Assembly: GCF_005771435.1 (NCBI RefSeq)
Contig: NZ_VANI01000007.1
Location: 180,149-244,148 of the forward strand
Reading direction: 5' to 3'
From: Microbulbifer harenosus
Lineage (GTDB): Bacteria; Pseudomonadota; Gammaproteobacteria; Pseudomonadales; Cellvibrionaceae
DNA: 64,000 nt
The notes below the pieces were generated by a model that ran no database searches, was not told the DNA's origin, and saw only the letters and a list, made by a program, of their open reading frames with translations. Of the stretch, positions 18,095 through 25,998 are shown piece after piece. The position numbers were made by a program, and so were the translations under genes. The first letter of the stretch is position 1; the number at the start of each line of letters is the position of its first letter.

Positions 18095-19408
18095 CTATTC
18101 CAGCCCGGAAATCACCCCGCGCAGCTTGTCGACGATATCGTCGATCTCGTGCGCTTCGATGATCAGCGGCGGCGACATGCACAGCGCATCGCCAATGCCC
18201 CGCGCCATTACCCCGGCCTGCCACGCCAGCGCCGACGCCTTGGCACCAAACCTGCCCTTTAGGTTGTCCGGCGCGCGCAGTTCGATCGCGCCCACAAGAC
18301 CGTAATTGCGCACATCAATCACATTGTCCAGGTCCGCCAGACTGTGCAGGGCGCTCTCCCAGTGCTTGCCGATATCTCCGGCGGCGCGGGTCAGCAGTCC
18401 CTCGCGCTCGTAAATATCCAGCGTCGCCATCCCCGCCGCACAGGCCACCGGGTGCGCGGAGTAGGTGTAACCGTGATAAAACTCCACCGCGCCTTCCACC
18501 GCCGCATCCATCACCGTGTTGTAAATTTTGTCACTCACGAACACCGCACCCAGCGGCACCGTCGCATTGGTAATGCCCTTGGCGGACGTGATCATATCCG
18601 GCGTGACGCCGAATTCCTGCGAGGCAAACGGCGAACCGGTACGGCCCCAGCCAGAAATCACCTCATCGAAAATCAGCAGCAGATCGTGCTTGTCACAGAT
18701 CTCCCGCAGCCGCTGCAGATAACCTTTCGGCGGAAGCACCACACCGCCGGCACCAGCGAACGGCTCCACAATCACCGCGGCAATCTGATCCGCGCCGTGG
18801 AAGGCCACAAGACGCTCCAGATCCTCCGCCAGCTCGATACCGTGCTCCGGCAAACCTTTGGAGAAAGCATTGCGCGCGATATCCAGGGTGTGGCGCATAT
18901 GGTTGGCTTTTACCGGCTGGCCAAACGTCTGGTAATTCGGCGCGATACCGCCCACGGAAATACCGCCAAAGTTCACCCCGTGGTAACCCTTCTCGCGGCC
19001 GATAAACATGGTGCGCGTCCCCTTGCCGCGCGCGCGCTGGTACTGCAGCGCAATCTTCAGCGCCGACTCCACCGCCTCGGAACCGGAGTTGCCGAAGAAC
19101 ACCCGGTTCAGGCCATCCGGCGTGTACTGCACCAGGCGCTCCGCGTATTCAAAACTCAGCTCGTGGCCGAAATTGAAAATCGAGCTGTAGTCCAGTTTCA
19201 GCGCCTGCTCATGGATCGCCTCGGCAATTTCCCGCCGGCAGTGACCGGCGTTGGAACACCACAGGCCAGCGGTGGCGTCAATGATCTTGCGGCCGGATTT
19301 TTCAAACAGGTAAATCCCTTCCGCACGCTCCACAATGCGCGGCGCCACCTTGTAGGTACGGTTGGGGGTAAAGGGCATCCAGAATGCGTCGGTTTTCAGT
19401 TCGGACAT
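18095..19408 (-). CDS. Class III omega-amino acid:pyruvate transaminase
   Basis: The 437-residue PLP enzyme moves the terminal amino group of an omega-amino acid (beta-alanine, GABA or similar) to pyruvate. Seen features are the family N-terminus (FWMPFTPNRTYK), FFGNSGSEAVESALK for cofactor phosphate, LLIFDEVISGWGRTG with the PLP-contacting Asp, and the Schiff-base lysine in ITSAKGITNATVPLG. I start at ATG 19408, 6-9 bases after GGAG. It is downstream of gabD on the same strand, separated by a 267-bp gap that contains a structured repeat. Pairing with GabD rather than a methylmalonate-semialdehyde dehydrogenase favours a GABA or putrescine role. This is an inference. Confidence 0.9.
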   Translation of the reverse strand: MSELKTDAFWMPFTPNRTYKVAPRIVERAEGIYLFEKSGRKIIDATAGLWCSNAGHCRREIAEAIHEQALKLDYSSIFNFGHELSFEYAERLVQYTPDGLNRVFFGNSGSEAVESALKIALQYQRARGKGTRTMFIGREKGYHGVNFGGISVGGIAPNYQTFGQPVKANHMRHTLDIARNAFSKGLPEHGIELAEDLERLVAFHGADQIAAVIVEPFAGAGGVVLPPKGYLQRLREICDKHDLLLIFDEVISGWGRTGSPFASQEFGVTPDMITSAKGITNATVPLGAVFVSDKIYNTVMDAAVEGAVEFYHGYTYSAHPVACAAGMATLDIYEREGLLTRAAGDIGKHWESALHSLADLDNVIDVRNYGLVGAIELRAPDNLKGRFGAKASALAWQAGVMARGIGDALCMSPPLIIEAHEIDDIVDKLRGVISGLE

Positions 19409-19460
19409 GGTTTTCTCCGAGATTAATTTCTTCAAATGTTTCTAACGTAGTAAATAACTT

Positions 19461-19588
19461 CGATGCGAAGGCAGAGCCCCGGGGCCGGGTTTTCAGGAGC
19501 GTCGCAAACAGGATGTTTGCGACGCAGCGCCCAGGGATGGGTCTACAGCGGTCCTGAAAACCCGGACCCGGGGATCTGCCGCCACCGC
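19461..19588. repeat. Structured intergenic element, copy A
   Basis: One of three related ~125-bp elements. The outer arms starting GGCAGA and ending TCTGCC pair over about 30 bp with a few mismatches, and their inner part TTTTCAGGA/TCCTGAAAA is shared with copies B and C. Inside are GTCGCAAAC-AGGAT-GTTTGCGAC (9-bp stem) and CCC-AGGGAT-GGG. In copies B and C the second stem is TAC/GTA around the same loop, a compensatory change. It lies between gabD and the transaminase gene. Confidence 0.85.
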
Positions 19589-19675
19589 AATCGGTAAAGA
19601 ATTCCATAATGGCGGGCCCGCTGGCGGGGCCGGGCTCCGAGCTCCCGGGTTCGCCTGCAGGCAGGCTCCTACAAA

Positions 19676-21121
19676 TCAAATTCCGTAGCAGCAGTATTTG
19701 GTCTCGTAGAATTCGGCCATGCCTTCGACGCCACCCTCGCGGCCGATACCGGATTCCTTGATACCGCCGAACGGTGCCACCGTGGTGGAAAACACGCCCG
19801 CATTGCACGCCACCATTCCGTACTCCAGCGCCTCCACCACCCGGTTCGCCCGGCGGATGTTTTCACTCATCACATAGGCCGCCAACCCGAACGGTGTATC
19901 ATTGGCGCGGCGGATCACATCGCCTTCCTCGCGGAACTTCAACACCACCGCCAGCGGCCCGAAAATTTCCTCCCGCGCAATGCGCATATCATCGCGCACC
20001 TCAGTAAGCAGCGTCGGTGCGTAATAATTTTCGCCGTTCGGCAGAAAATCTCCCCCCAACAACAGACGCGCCCCATTGGCCACCGCCTCCTCCACCATTC
20101 CGTGCACCCGATCCACCGCGCGACGGAAAATCAGCGGTCCAAGCGTCGTGCCCTGTTCAAGCCCGTGCCCCGGTCGCAGGGCCTGCATCTGTGCGCGCAG
20201 CTTGTCCACAAATTCATCGTGCACCGACTCGTGTACATAAATCCGGTTCGTCGACACACAAGTCTGGCCCGCATTGCGCATCTTGGTCGCCATACAGGCG
20301 GTCACCGCCACATCAATATCCGCATCGTCGAATACGATGAACGGCGCATTGCCACCGAGTTCCATGGACATCTTTTTCACCGTGCCCGCGCACTGCGCCA
20401 TCAGCAGCTTGCCCACCTGCGTGGAGCCGGTGAAGGTGAATTTCGCCACCCGCGCATCCTGAGTCAGCACCCTGCCGATGGCAGCGGAATCAGAGCCCGC
20501 CACCACATTCAGGGTACCCGCCGGCAGCCCGGCCTCCTCCGCCAGTGCACACAGCGCCAGTGCCGACAGCGGCGTCTCCGCCGCCGGTTTGATCACCACT
20601 GTACAGCCCGCCGCCAGCGCCGGCGCCGCCTTGCGGGTGATCATGGCATTGGGGAAGTTCCACGGGGTAATGCAGGTCACCACACCCACCGGCTGACGGA
20701 TGGTATGCAGCCGCATGGCCGGGTTGTGAGTGGGAATCGTCTGGCCGTAGGCGCGGCGGCACTCTTCGGCATACCACTCGATGTAAGAGGCGCCGTAGTC
20801 GATCTCGCCCAGCGCCTCCGCCAGCGGCTTGCCCTGCTCCAGGGTCAGCAGCCGCGCCAGATCCTCACGGTTGTCCGCGATCAGCCGGTACCAACGCTTC
20901 AACACCGCCGCTCGCTCGGCCGCAGTCTTGCCGCTCCAGGCCGGGAAAGCGGCATGCGCCGCAGCCACTGCCCGCTCCGCATCCTCAGCACCGCCATCGG
21001 CGATCTCCGCCAGCAGTGCGCCCGTGGCCGGGTCGGTGACTGCCAACTTACCGGCACTCTCGCACCACTGCCCATCAATATAGTTCTTGGTCTGGAATAA
21101 GCGGTTATTGTTCAAATCCAT
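19676..21121 (-). CDS. gabD: Succinate-semialdehyde dehydrogenase GabD
   Basis: The 481-residue enzyme oxidises succinic semialdehyde to succinate with NAD(P)+. Aldehyde dehydrogenase signatures are TPWNFPNAMITRK, FTGSTQVGKLL, the catalytic Glu in MELGGNAPFIVFDD and the catalytic Cys in NAGQTCVSTNR. The full-length alignment by eye is of the GabD type. ATG 21121 has GGGAG six bases upstream and gives the usual N-terminus (NRLFQTKNYIDGQW). It is divergent from a LysR regulator and followed by the omega-transaminase, together a two-step route from an omega-amino acid to the TCA cycle. Confidence 0.92.
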   Translation of the reverse strand: MDLNNNRLFQTKNYIDGQWCESAGKLAVTDPATGALLAEIADGGAEDAERAVAAAHAAFPAWSGKTAAERAAVLKRWYRLIADNREDLARLLTLEQGKPLAEALGEIDYGASYIEWYAEECRRAYGQTIPTHNPAMRLHTIRQPVGVVTCITPWNFPNAMITRKAAPALAAGCTVVIKPAAETPLSALALCALAEEAGLPAGTLNVVAGSDSAAIGRVLTQDARVAKFTFTGSTQVGKLLMAQCAGTVKKMSMELGGNAPFIVFDDADIDVAVTACMATKMRNAGQTCVSTNRIYVHESVHDEFVDKLRAQMQALRPGHGLEQGTTLGPLIFRRAVDRVHGMVEEAVANGARLLLGGDFLPNGENYYAPTLLTEVRDDMRIAREEIFGPLAVVLKFREEGDVIRRANDTPFGLAAYVMSENIRRANRVVEALEYGMVACNAGVFSTTVAPFGGIKESGIGREGGVEGMAEFYETKYCCYGI

Positions 21122-21294
21122 CGAATACTCCCTGAATACCGTCATATCTATCTGTCCGGGATTCTGGATCGCCAGTCTGGGCGCGAATAGCAAAACCTTT
21201 GTAATGAAAATTCAGATCTATCAAACTTTGCTCGTATACACTCCATTGTCTCCACGATTACCTCCACGTAGAAGCTTGCCTGCAGGCGACCCCA

Positions 21295-22233
21295 ATGCCA
21301 CAAACCCCGAAACCCAAAACCAGCCACCCCAAGCAACCCCTGAGTGGCCGCCTCAGCGATATGGACCTGCGCCTGCTGCGGGTATTCCGCGAGGTGGTGC
21401 GCGCCGGTGGGCTGGCGGCGGCGGAGGTGGCATTGAACATCAGCCGCTCTACCATCAGCGTGCATCTGTCAGACCTGGAAACGCGCCTCGGCATGCAGCT
21501 GTGCCTGCGTTCCCGCGGCCGCGCCGACTTCAAGCTGACAGCGGAAGGCGAAGCGCTGTACCAGGCCATCCTGGAACTGGACGGCCACCTGGCCAGCTTC
21601 AAAAGCCAGGTAAATGCCATCCAGTCGCAACTCACCGGCAGGTTGCGGGTGATCCTGCCAGACGACGCTCTGGCCATTCCCCAGCTGAACCTGCCGGCCA
21701 CCATTGCCCGCCTGCGCGAGCGCGCACCACAGCTGCAGCTGGAGATCAAGCTCGCCGCCCCTCACGAACTGGAACTGGAAATCCTCGGCGGACGCGCCGA
21801 CGTGGGCATCAATCCCCTGCACTCCCGCCGCCCCGGTCTCAGCTACCAGCCGCTGTTCAGCCACCAGTCGCTGCTCTACGGGGCGGGCGACCACCCGTGT
21901 GCCACAGATAGGGACCAGGAACTGCTTACCCGCCAGGAACTCGCCGCCCCGGACCATGCGGTGTTATCCGGCGCCGCCCACCTGTATAGATTGTTCCCGC
22001 ACAGGAGCATCGCCAACCATATGGCTGCGCGCCTCGCGATGATATTGTCGGGAAAATTCATCGGATTCCTGCCTGAGTATCTGGCAGCGGAGTATGTCGA
22101 TAGAGGAGAGCTGGTGGCACTCGAACCCGAGCGCTTTTGCTATCAGATACAGAATGCCCTCACGTTTAAAAGCAGTGCGGAAGCTCAGCCAGCCGTGCAG
22201 TTGTTTCGGGATATGCTGATAATCAACGGATAG
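21295..22233 (+). CDS. LysR-family transcriptional regulator
   Basis: The 312-residue product has an N-terminal winged HTH (MDLRLLRVFREVVRAGGLAA, then EVALNISRSTISVHLSDLE) and a LysR substrate-binding domain. It is divergent from gabD with a 173-bp shared control region, the usual arrangement for a regulator of the neighbouring catabolic pair. The ATG at 21295 gives a 22-residue polar extension before the HTH; the ATG at 21361 is an alternative but has no better ribosome-binding site. The inducer is unknown; GABA or succinic semialdehyde would fit. Confidence 0.88.
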   Translation: MPQTPKPKTSHPKQPLSGRLSDMDLRLLRVFREVVRAGGLAAAEVALNISRSTISVHLSDLETRLGMQLCLRSRGRADFKLTAEGEALYQAILELDGHLASFKSQVNAIQSQLTGRLRVILPDDALAIPQLNLPATIARLRERAPQLQLEIKLAAPHELELEILGGRADVGINPLHSRRPGLSYQPLFSHQSLLYGAGDHPCATDRDQELLTRQELAAPDHAVLSGAAHLYRLFPHRSIANHMAARLAMILSGKFIGFLPEYLAAEYVDRGELVALEPERFCYQIQNALTFKSSAEAQPAVQLFRDMLIING

Positions 22234-22320
22234 ACGCACAAGGCGACAATCAGATACGGATGTGTGTCAGAATGGCAACCCCACACCCGTCACACCGGAT
22301 CAACCGACATCAGCGACCCC

Positions 22321-22566
22321 ATGAAAGACATCGAATTCTCGCAGGAACAAAAAGAGAGAATCATCAGCAAAATAAAAACCTACTTTGCCGATGAGCTGCA
22401 GCAGGATATCGGCGGTTTCGAAGCGGAATTCCTTCTCGATTTCTTCGCCAGAGAAATAGGTCCTTATATCTATAACCGGGGCCTGTTCGATGCACAGCAG
22501 GTTTTCAACGAAAAAATGGAAGATTTGGCATATCTGTTTCAGGAACTGGAAAAACCCGAAGCTTAG
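22321..22566 (+). CDS. DUF2164 family protein
   Basis: The 81-residue product matches the DUF2164 pattern: an N-terminal helix (EFSQEQKERIISKIKTYF), then GGFEAEFLLDFFAREIGPYI and YNRGLFDAQQVF. Family members are about 80-85 residues, which supports the ATG at 22321 over the GTG at 22264. They are small soluble proteins of unknown function. The gene lies between the LysR regulator and the PaiB-like gene on the same strand. Confidence 0.82.
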   Translation: MKDIEFSQEQKERIISKIKTYFADELQQDIGGFEAEFLLDFFAREIGPYIYNRGLFDAQQVFNEKMEDLAYLFQELEKPEA

Positions 22567-22605
22567 TCAAACGTCGACATTTAACATGATCGCTAGGTGG
22601 TAGCA

Positions 22606-23193
22606 GTGTACACACCAAAACATTTTGCAGTCTCTGATCACGAAGAGCTATTGCGATTCGTCCGTAACAACGCATTCGGACAACTGACATCCAGTTGCAA
22701 CAACCGCCCTGAAGCGAGTCATTTGCCATTCTTGGTTGCGCAGGGTGGTGAGCGTCTGCTGTGCCATCTTGCCCGGCAAAATCCGCAGCTGAACACTATC
22801 GACGGCCAGCAGGTACTGGTTATTTTCAGCGGCCCGCACGCATACATTTCACCGCGCTGGTACACCTCGCCCGGGGTGCCTACCTGGAATTATCAAACGG
22901 TGCATGTCTACGGTGTTGCGCGCACATTTACCGATGATGAGCGCCTCATGTCGCTGGTGAACGAACTTTCGGAAAAGTATGAAGCCGGCGCCGATGCGCC
23001 CTGGCGGCCGGAGTATTCCCCCAAACTGCTGCGGGCCATCGTCGGGGTGGAAATAGAGATTACCGAGATGCAGGGCACATACAAACTGAGCCAGAATCGC
23101 CCGCAGCAGGATCGCCAGCAGGTAGTGGATGCGCTGACGGCTGAGGGGGAAATCGCAATGGCCCAAGCCATGCAGCGGTGGAACAACGCTTGA
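22606..23193 (+). CDS. FMN-binding negative transcriptional regulator, PaiB family
   Basis: The 195-residue split-barrel flavoprotein begins MYTPKHFAVSDHEE, the conserved PaiB N-terminus, from a GTG at 22606 preceded by AGGTGG. FSGPHAYISPRWYTSPGVPT and WNYQTVHVYG are the characteristic core. In Bacillus PaiB is linked to repression of protease and sporulation genes, but in proteobacteria the role is not established and an FMN-dependent enzyme is equally possible. Confidence 0.87.
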   Translation: MYTPKHFAVSDHEELLRFVRNNAFGQLTSSCNNRPEASHLPFLVAQGGERLLCHLARQNPQLNTIDGQQVLVIFSGPHAYISPRWYTSPGVPTWNYQTVHVYGVARTFTDDERLMSLVNELSEKYEAGADAPWRPEYSPKLLRAIVGVEIEITEMQGTYKLSQNRPQQDRQQVVDALTAEGEIAMAQAMQRWNNA

Positions 23194-23287
23194 GCATTGG
23201 CACCTGCCATCCGGAAATGCCCGGTTCCACCCAGCGGAATACCAAACTCCGCCACTGTGTTTTCAATGATGGAAGCAAAGGAAAAAA

Positions 23288-24262
23288 ATGATCGTTCCGG
23301 AATACTGGTCGGAAGCAAAACTCAAGCAGCGCATTGATGGCGCGCAAGTAACCATAAAAAGATTTGGCTGGTCAGATGAGAGCGAGGCCGCCGCGCACGC
23401 CCATGCTTCGAAGCGCGCCCATGAAGCCATGACCCGCGCGGTGCGCGGCGAAAAAGTACGCAAGGTAGATCACAAAATTCCCTACAACGGTGCAGAAGGG
23501 CTGCCGATTCGGGAAGAGGTTGTCGGCAGGCAAGACGACGTGGTGATTACCCGCAACAGTTATGGTGCGCTCTGCCTCAATACTCCAGATGTATTGTTTG
23601 CCGATATCGATTTTGATCAAGCCCCGGCAGAGGGCCTGTCAACTGCTATCTACCTGTTCTTGATACTGATCTCTGCCGGAGTCGCCTACGGCTATGAATC
23701 CTATGCGGTATTTATCGGACTTGTGGTACTCAGCCTGTTTGTTGCACCCATCCTTATCCGCCTAGCCAACAAGATGCACACCCGGTTGAAAGGTGAACCG
23801 GAAGATAAAGCGCTAAAGATTGTCGAGAGCTACGTGGAAATGCATCCGGAAGTTCATTTACGCCTCTATCGGACCCCGATGGGTTTTCGCGTTATGGCGA
23901 TGCACCAAATTTACGAACCGGGCAGTGAAGCGACAAACCAGATTCTTCAGGCGTTAAAATCAGATCCAATATACATACGCATGTGCCGTAACCAACACTG
24001 CTTTCGCGCACGCGTAAGCCCCAAACCCTGGCGTATCGGCATTGACCGGATTGTTCCGAGACCGGGCGTGTGGCCCATTCGCAATGAACGCATGCCGGCG
24101 CGCATCGACTGGGTAAAAAAATATGATCGCCGTGCTGCGCATTTTGCCGCCTGTCGGTTTGTCAAAGAACTAGGCAGCGGAAAATCTGTAGTAAAAACCC
24201 GTCAGCTGCAAGCGCTCCACGACCAAATGTGCCGCGCCGAGTCTGGGCTCGAAATAGCCTGA
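23288..24262 (+). CDS. Conserved hypothetical protein with two central TM helices
   Basis: The 324-residue product has a polar N-terminal half with RFGWSDESEAAAHAHASKRA and YNGAEGLPIREEVV, then LNTPDVLFADIDFD. Residues about 120-160 hold two membrane helices. A C-terminal domain (about 175-320) contains TPMGFRVMAMHQIYEP and a Cys/Arg-rich segment, MCRNQHCFRARVSPKPWRIG. I recognise the pattern as a widespread but uncharacterised protein. The ADIDFD acidic motif and the TPxGxR segment recall nucleotide-handling folds such as primase-like domains, but this is speculation. Confidence 0.8.
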   Translation: MIVPEYWSEAKLKQRIDGAQVTIKRFGWSDESEAAAHAHASKRAHEAMTRAVRGEKVRKVDHKIPYNGAEGLPIREEVVGRQDDVVITRNSYGALCLNTPDVLFADIDFDQAPAEGLSTAIYLFLILISAGVAYGYESYAVFIGLVVLSLFVAPILIRLANKMHTRLKGEPEDKALKIVESYVEMHPEVHLRLYRTPMGFRVMAMHQIYEPGSEATNQILQALKSDPIYIRMCRNQHCFRARVSPKPWRIGIDRIVPRPGVWPIRNERMPARIDWVKKYDRRAAHFAACRFVKELGSGKSVVKTRQLQALHDQMCRAESGLEIA

Positions 24263-24281
24263 ACAGGAGCTACCACTCTGT

Positions 24282-24845
24282 ATGAATGAAAAAGCCAAAA
24301 TGCTCGCCGGCGAGCTGTACAATCCGGCAGACTCCGAACTCGCGGAGATGCGCCTGCGTGCACGAATGCTGTTCGAGGAACTGAACAGCGTCAGCCAGCA
24401 GGACAAGCTCCGGCGCGACCGCTTAATCAAACAGTTGTTCGGCAGTACCGGCGAGCAGATTCAGATTGAATCGCCATTTCACTGCGACTACGGCGAGAAC
24501 ATCCACGTAGGCGAAAATTTTTTTGCCAACTTTGGCTGCGTGATTCTCGATGTGGCGGAGGTGCGTTTCGGGAACAATTGCATGCTGGCGCCACAGGTGG
24601 GCATCTATACCGCAACCCACCCGCTAAATCCGGTGGAGCGTCGCAGCGGACGCGAGTACGCCAAGCCCATCGCCATCGGCAACGACTGCTGGATCGGCGG
24701 TATGGCGGTGATCAATCCGGGCGTCTCCCTTGGCAACAATGTGGTGGTCGCCTCCGGCGCGGTGGTGACCAAGAGCTTTGGGGACAACGTGGTGCTGGCG
24801 GGCAACCCAGCCAGGGTAATCCGCACGATCAATTCAGAATCCTGA
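24282..24845 (+). CDS. Sugar O-acetyltransferase, maltose acetyltransferase type
   Basis: The 187-residue left-handed beta-helix enzyme transfers acetyl from acetyl-CoA to a sugar hydroxyl. Seen are the Maa N-terminal domain (MLAGELYNPADSELAEMR), FHCDYGENIHVGENFFANFG, the catalytic His in IYTATHPLNP, and repeated hexapeptides in IGGMAVINPGVSLGNNVVVA. Length and end (GNPARVIR) are normal. It follows the two-TM protein gene by 19 bp. Confidence 0.92.
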   Translation: MNEKAKMLAGELYNPADSELAEMRLRARMLFEELNSVSQQDKLRRDRLIKQLFGSTGEQIQIESPFHCDYGENIHVGENFFANFGCVILDVAEVRFGNNCMLAPQVGIYTATHPLNPVERRSGREYAKPIAIGNDCWIGGMAVINPGVSLGNNVVVASGAVVTKSFGDNVVLAGNPARVIRTINSES

Positions 24846-24908
24846 CGCAGTTCGATCCTTTGCCACGAGGCAAAGCAACGTAAATTTTTGAATAGTGGAG
24901 TCCGACCG

Positions 24909-25517
24909 TTGAATATCGGTATCTATATTTATGACGACACGGAAGTGCTGGATTTTTCCGGCCCCTTCGAAGTATTTTCCACGGCCAGTCGCCTGAGCGC
25001 CCCGCCCGGATATTTCAACGTATTTCTGATCGCGCAGGAACTGCGCCCTGTTTCCGCAAGGGCGGGGTATCTCGTGGTGCCCCACTACAGCATCGAAGAC
25101 CACCCCGCACTGGATGTGTTGATCGTCGCGGGCGGAGTGCACACCGCGGAGCTGGAAAAGCCTGAGGTTGTTGACTGGGTCTCCCGCACAGCAGCGCGCA
25201 CGGATCTGGTTGCGTCGGTGTGTACCGGGGCGTTCCTTCTGGCACGGGCAGGCGTACTTACAGGTCTCGACGCGACCACCCACTGGGAGGATCAACAGGC
25301 TCTGGCCGACAGTTTTCCCGACGTCAATGTGATCGGCAATCAACGCTGGGTGGATCAGGGAAAATATGTAACTTCCGGTGGCATATCGGCGGGGATCGAC
25401 ATGAGTCTGCACCTGGTTTCCCGGCTCACCTCACCCGCGCTCGCCGTGAAAACCGCGCGCCAGATGGAATATGACTGGCACACCAACGCGGCATCTATCA
25501 GCGCTCTGAATCAATGA
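24909..25517 (+). CDS. DJ-1/PfpI family protein, isocyanide-hydratase-like
   Basis: The 202-residue product begins at TTG 24909 (GGAG eight bases upstream), giving MNIGIYIYDDTEVLDFSGPF. The DJ-1 nucleophile elbow is VCTGAFLLARAGVL with the reactive Cys, and GGVHTAELEKP and TSGGISAGIDMSL are conserved. It resembles InhA-type isocyanide hydratases and the GATase1-like domains of AraC regulators, but there is no AraC HTH here. The VOC gene downstream overlaps its stop codon by 4 bp (ATGA), so the two are co-translated. Confidence 0.87.
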   Translation: MNIGIYIYDDTEVLDFSGPFEVFSTASRLSAPPGYFNVFLIAQELRPVSARAGYLVVPHYSIEDHPALDVLIVAGGVHTAELEKPEVVDWVSRTAARTDLVASVCTGAFLLARAGVLTGLDATTHWEDQQALADSFPDVNVIGNQRWVDQGKYVTSGGISAGIDMSLHLVSRLTSPALAVKTARQMEYDWHTNAASISALNQ

Positions 25518-25903
25518 GCATTCTGAAGTCGATCCACCACGCGGCGATCATCTGTTCCGATTATCCGCGGTCAAAAACTTTTTATACCGAGGTTCTCGGG
25601 CTCGAGATCATTGCAGAAAATTACCGCGCCAACCGCGATTCCTGGAAGCTGGATCTCCAGCTGCCAAACGGCGGTCAGCTGGAACTGTTTTCCTTTCCCG
25701 GTGCGCCCGCGCGTCCCAGCTACCCCGAGGCGCAGGGCTTGCGCCACCTGGCGTTTGCGGTGGATTGCGTGGAAGAGGTGAAGGCGGTTCTGGAAGCGCA
25801 GGGTGTAGAGGTAGAGCCGGTGCGGGTGGACGAATACACCGGCAAGCGGTTCACGTTTTTCAGTGACCCGGACGGGCTGCCGTTGGAATTGTACGAGTCC
25901 TGA
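25514..25903 (+). CDS. VOC-family (glyoxalase-like) metalloprotein, YaeR/GloA2 type
   Basis: The 129-residue vicinal-oxygen-chelate protein has paired beta-alpha-beta-beta-beta modules with probable metal ligands in IHHAAIICSDY, GGQLELFSF, LRHLAFAVD and GLPLELYES. It fits the YaeR/GloA2 subgroup, whose substrate is not firmly known. Its ATG overlaps the TGA of the DJ-1/PfpI gene. A hairpin about 40 bp downstream serves the opposite strand. Confidence 0.87.
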   Translation: MSILKSIHHAAIICSDYPRSKTFYTEVLGLEIIAENYRANRDSWKLDLQLPNGGQLELFSFPGAPARPSYPEAQGLRHLAFAVDCVEEVKAVLEAQGVEVEPVRVDEYTGKRFTFFSDPDGLPLELYES

Positions 25904-25934
25904 TTCCGACGCGTGCCCGATAACCGTGGCCAAT

Positions 25935-25959
25935 AAAAAAAGGGGAGCAAAGCTCCCCT
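25935..25959 (-). terminator. Terminator of the HExxH peptidase gene
   Basis: AGGGGAGC (25941-25948), loop AAA, GCTCCCCT (25952-25959). On the minus strand the stem is followed by TTTTTTT. It lies about 40 bp after the peptidase stop. Confidence 0.8.
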
Positions 25960-25998
25960 CAGGTGTTCCGCCAGCTCGATGGAGAAAAACGCAGTCCC

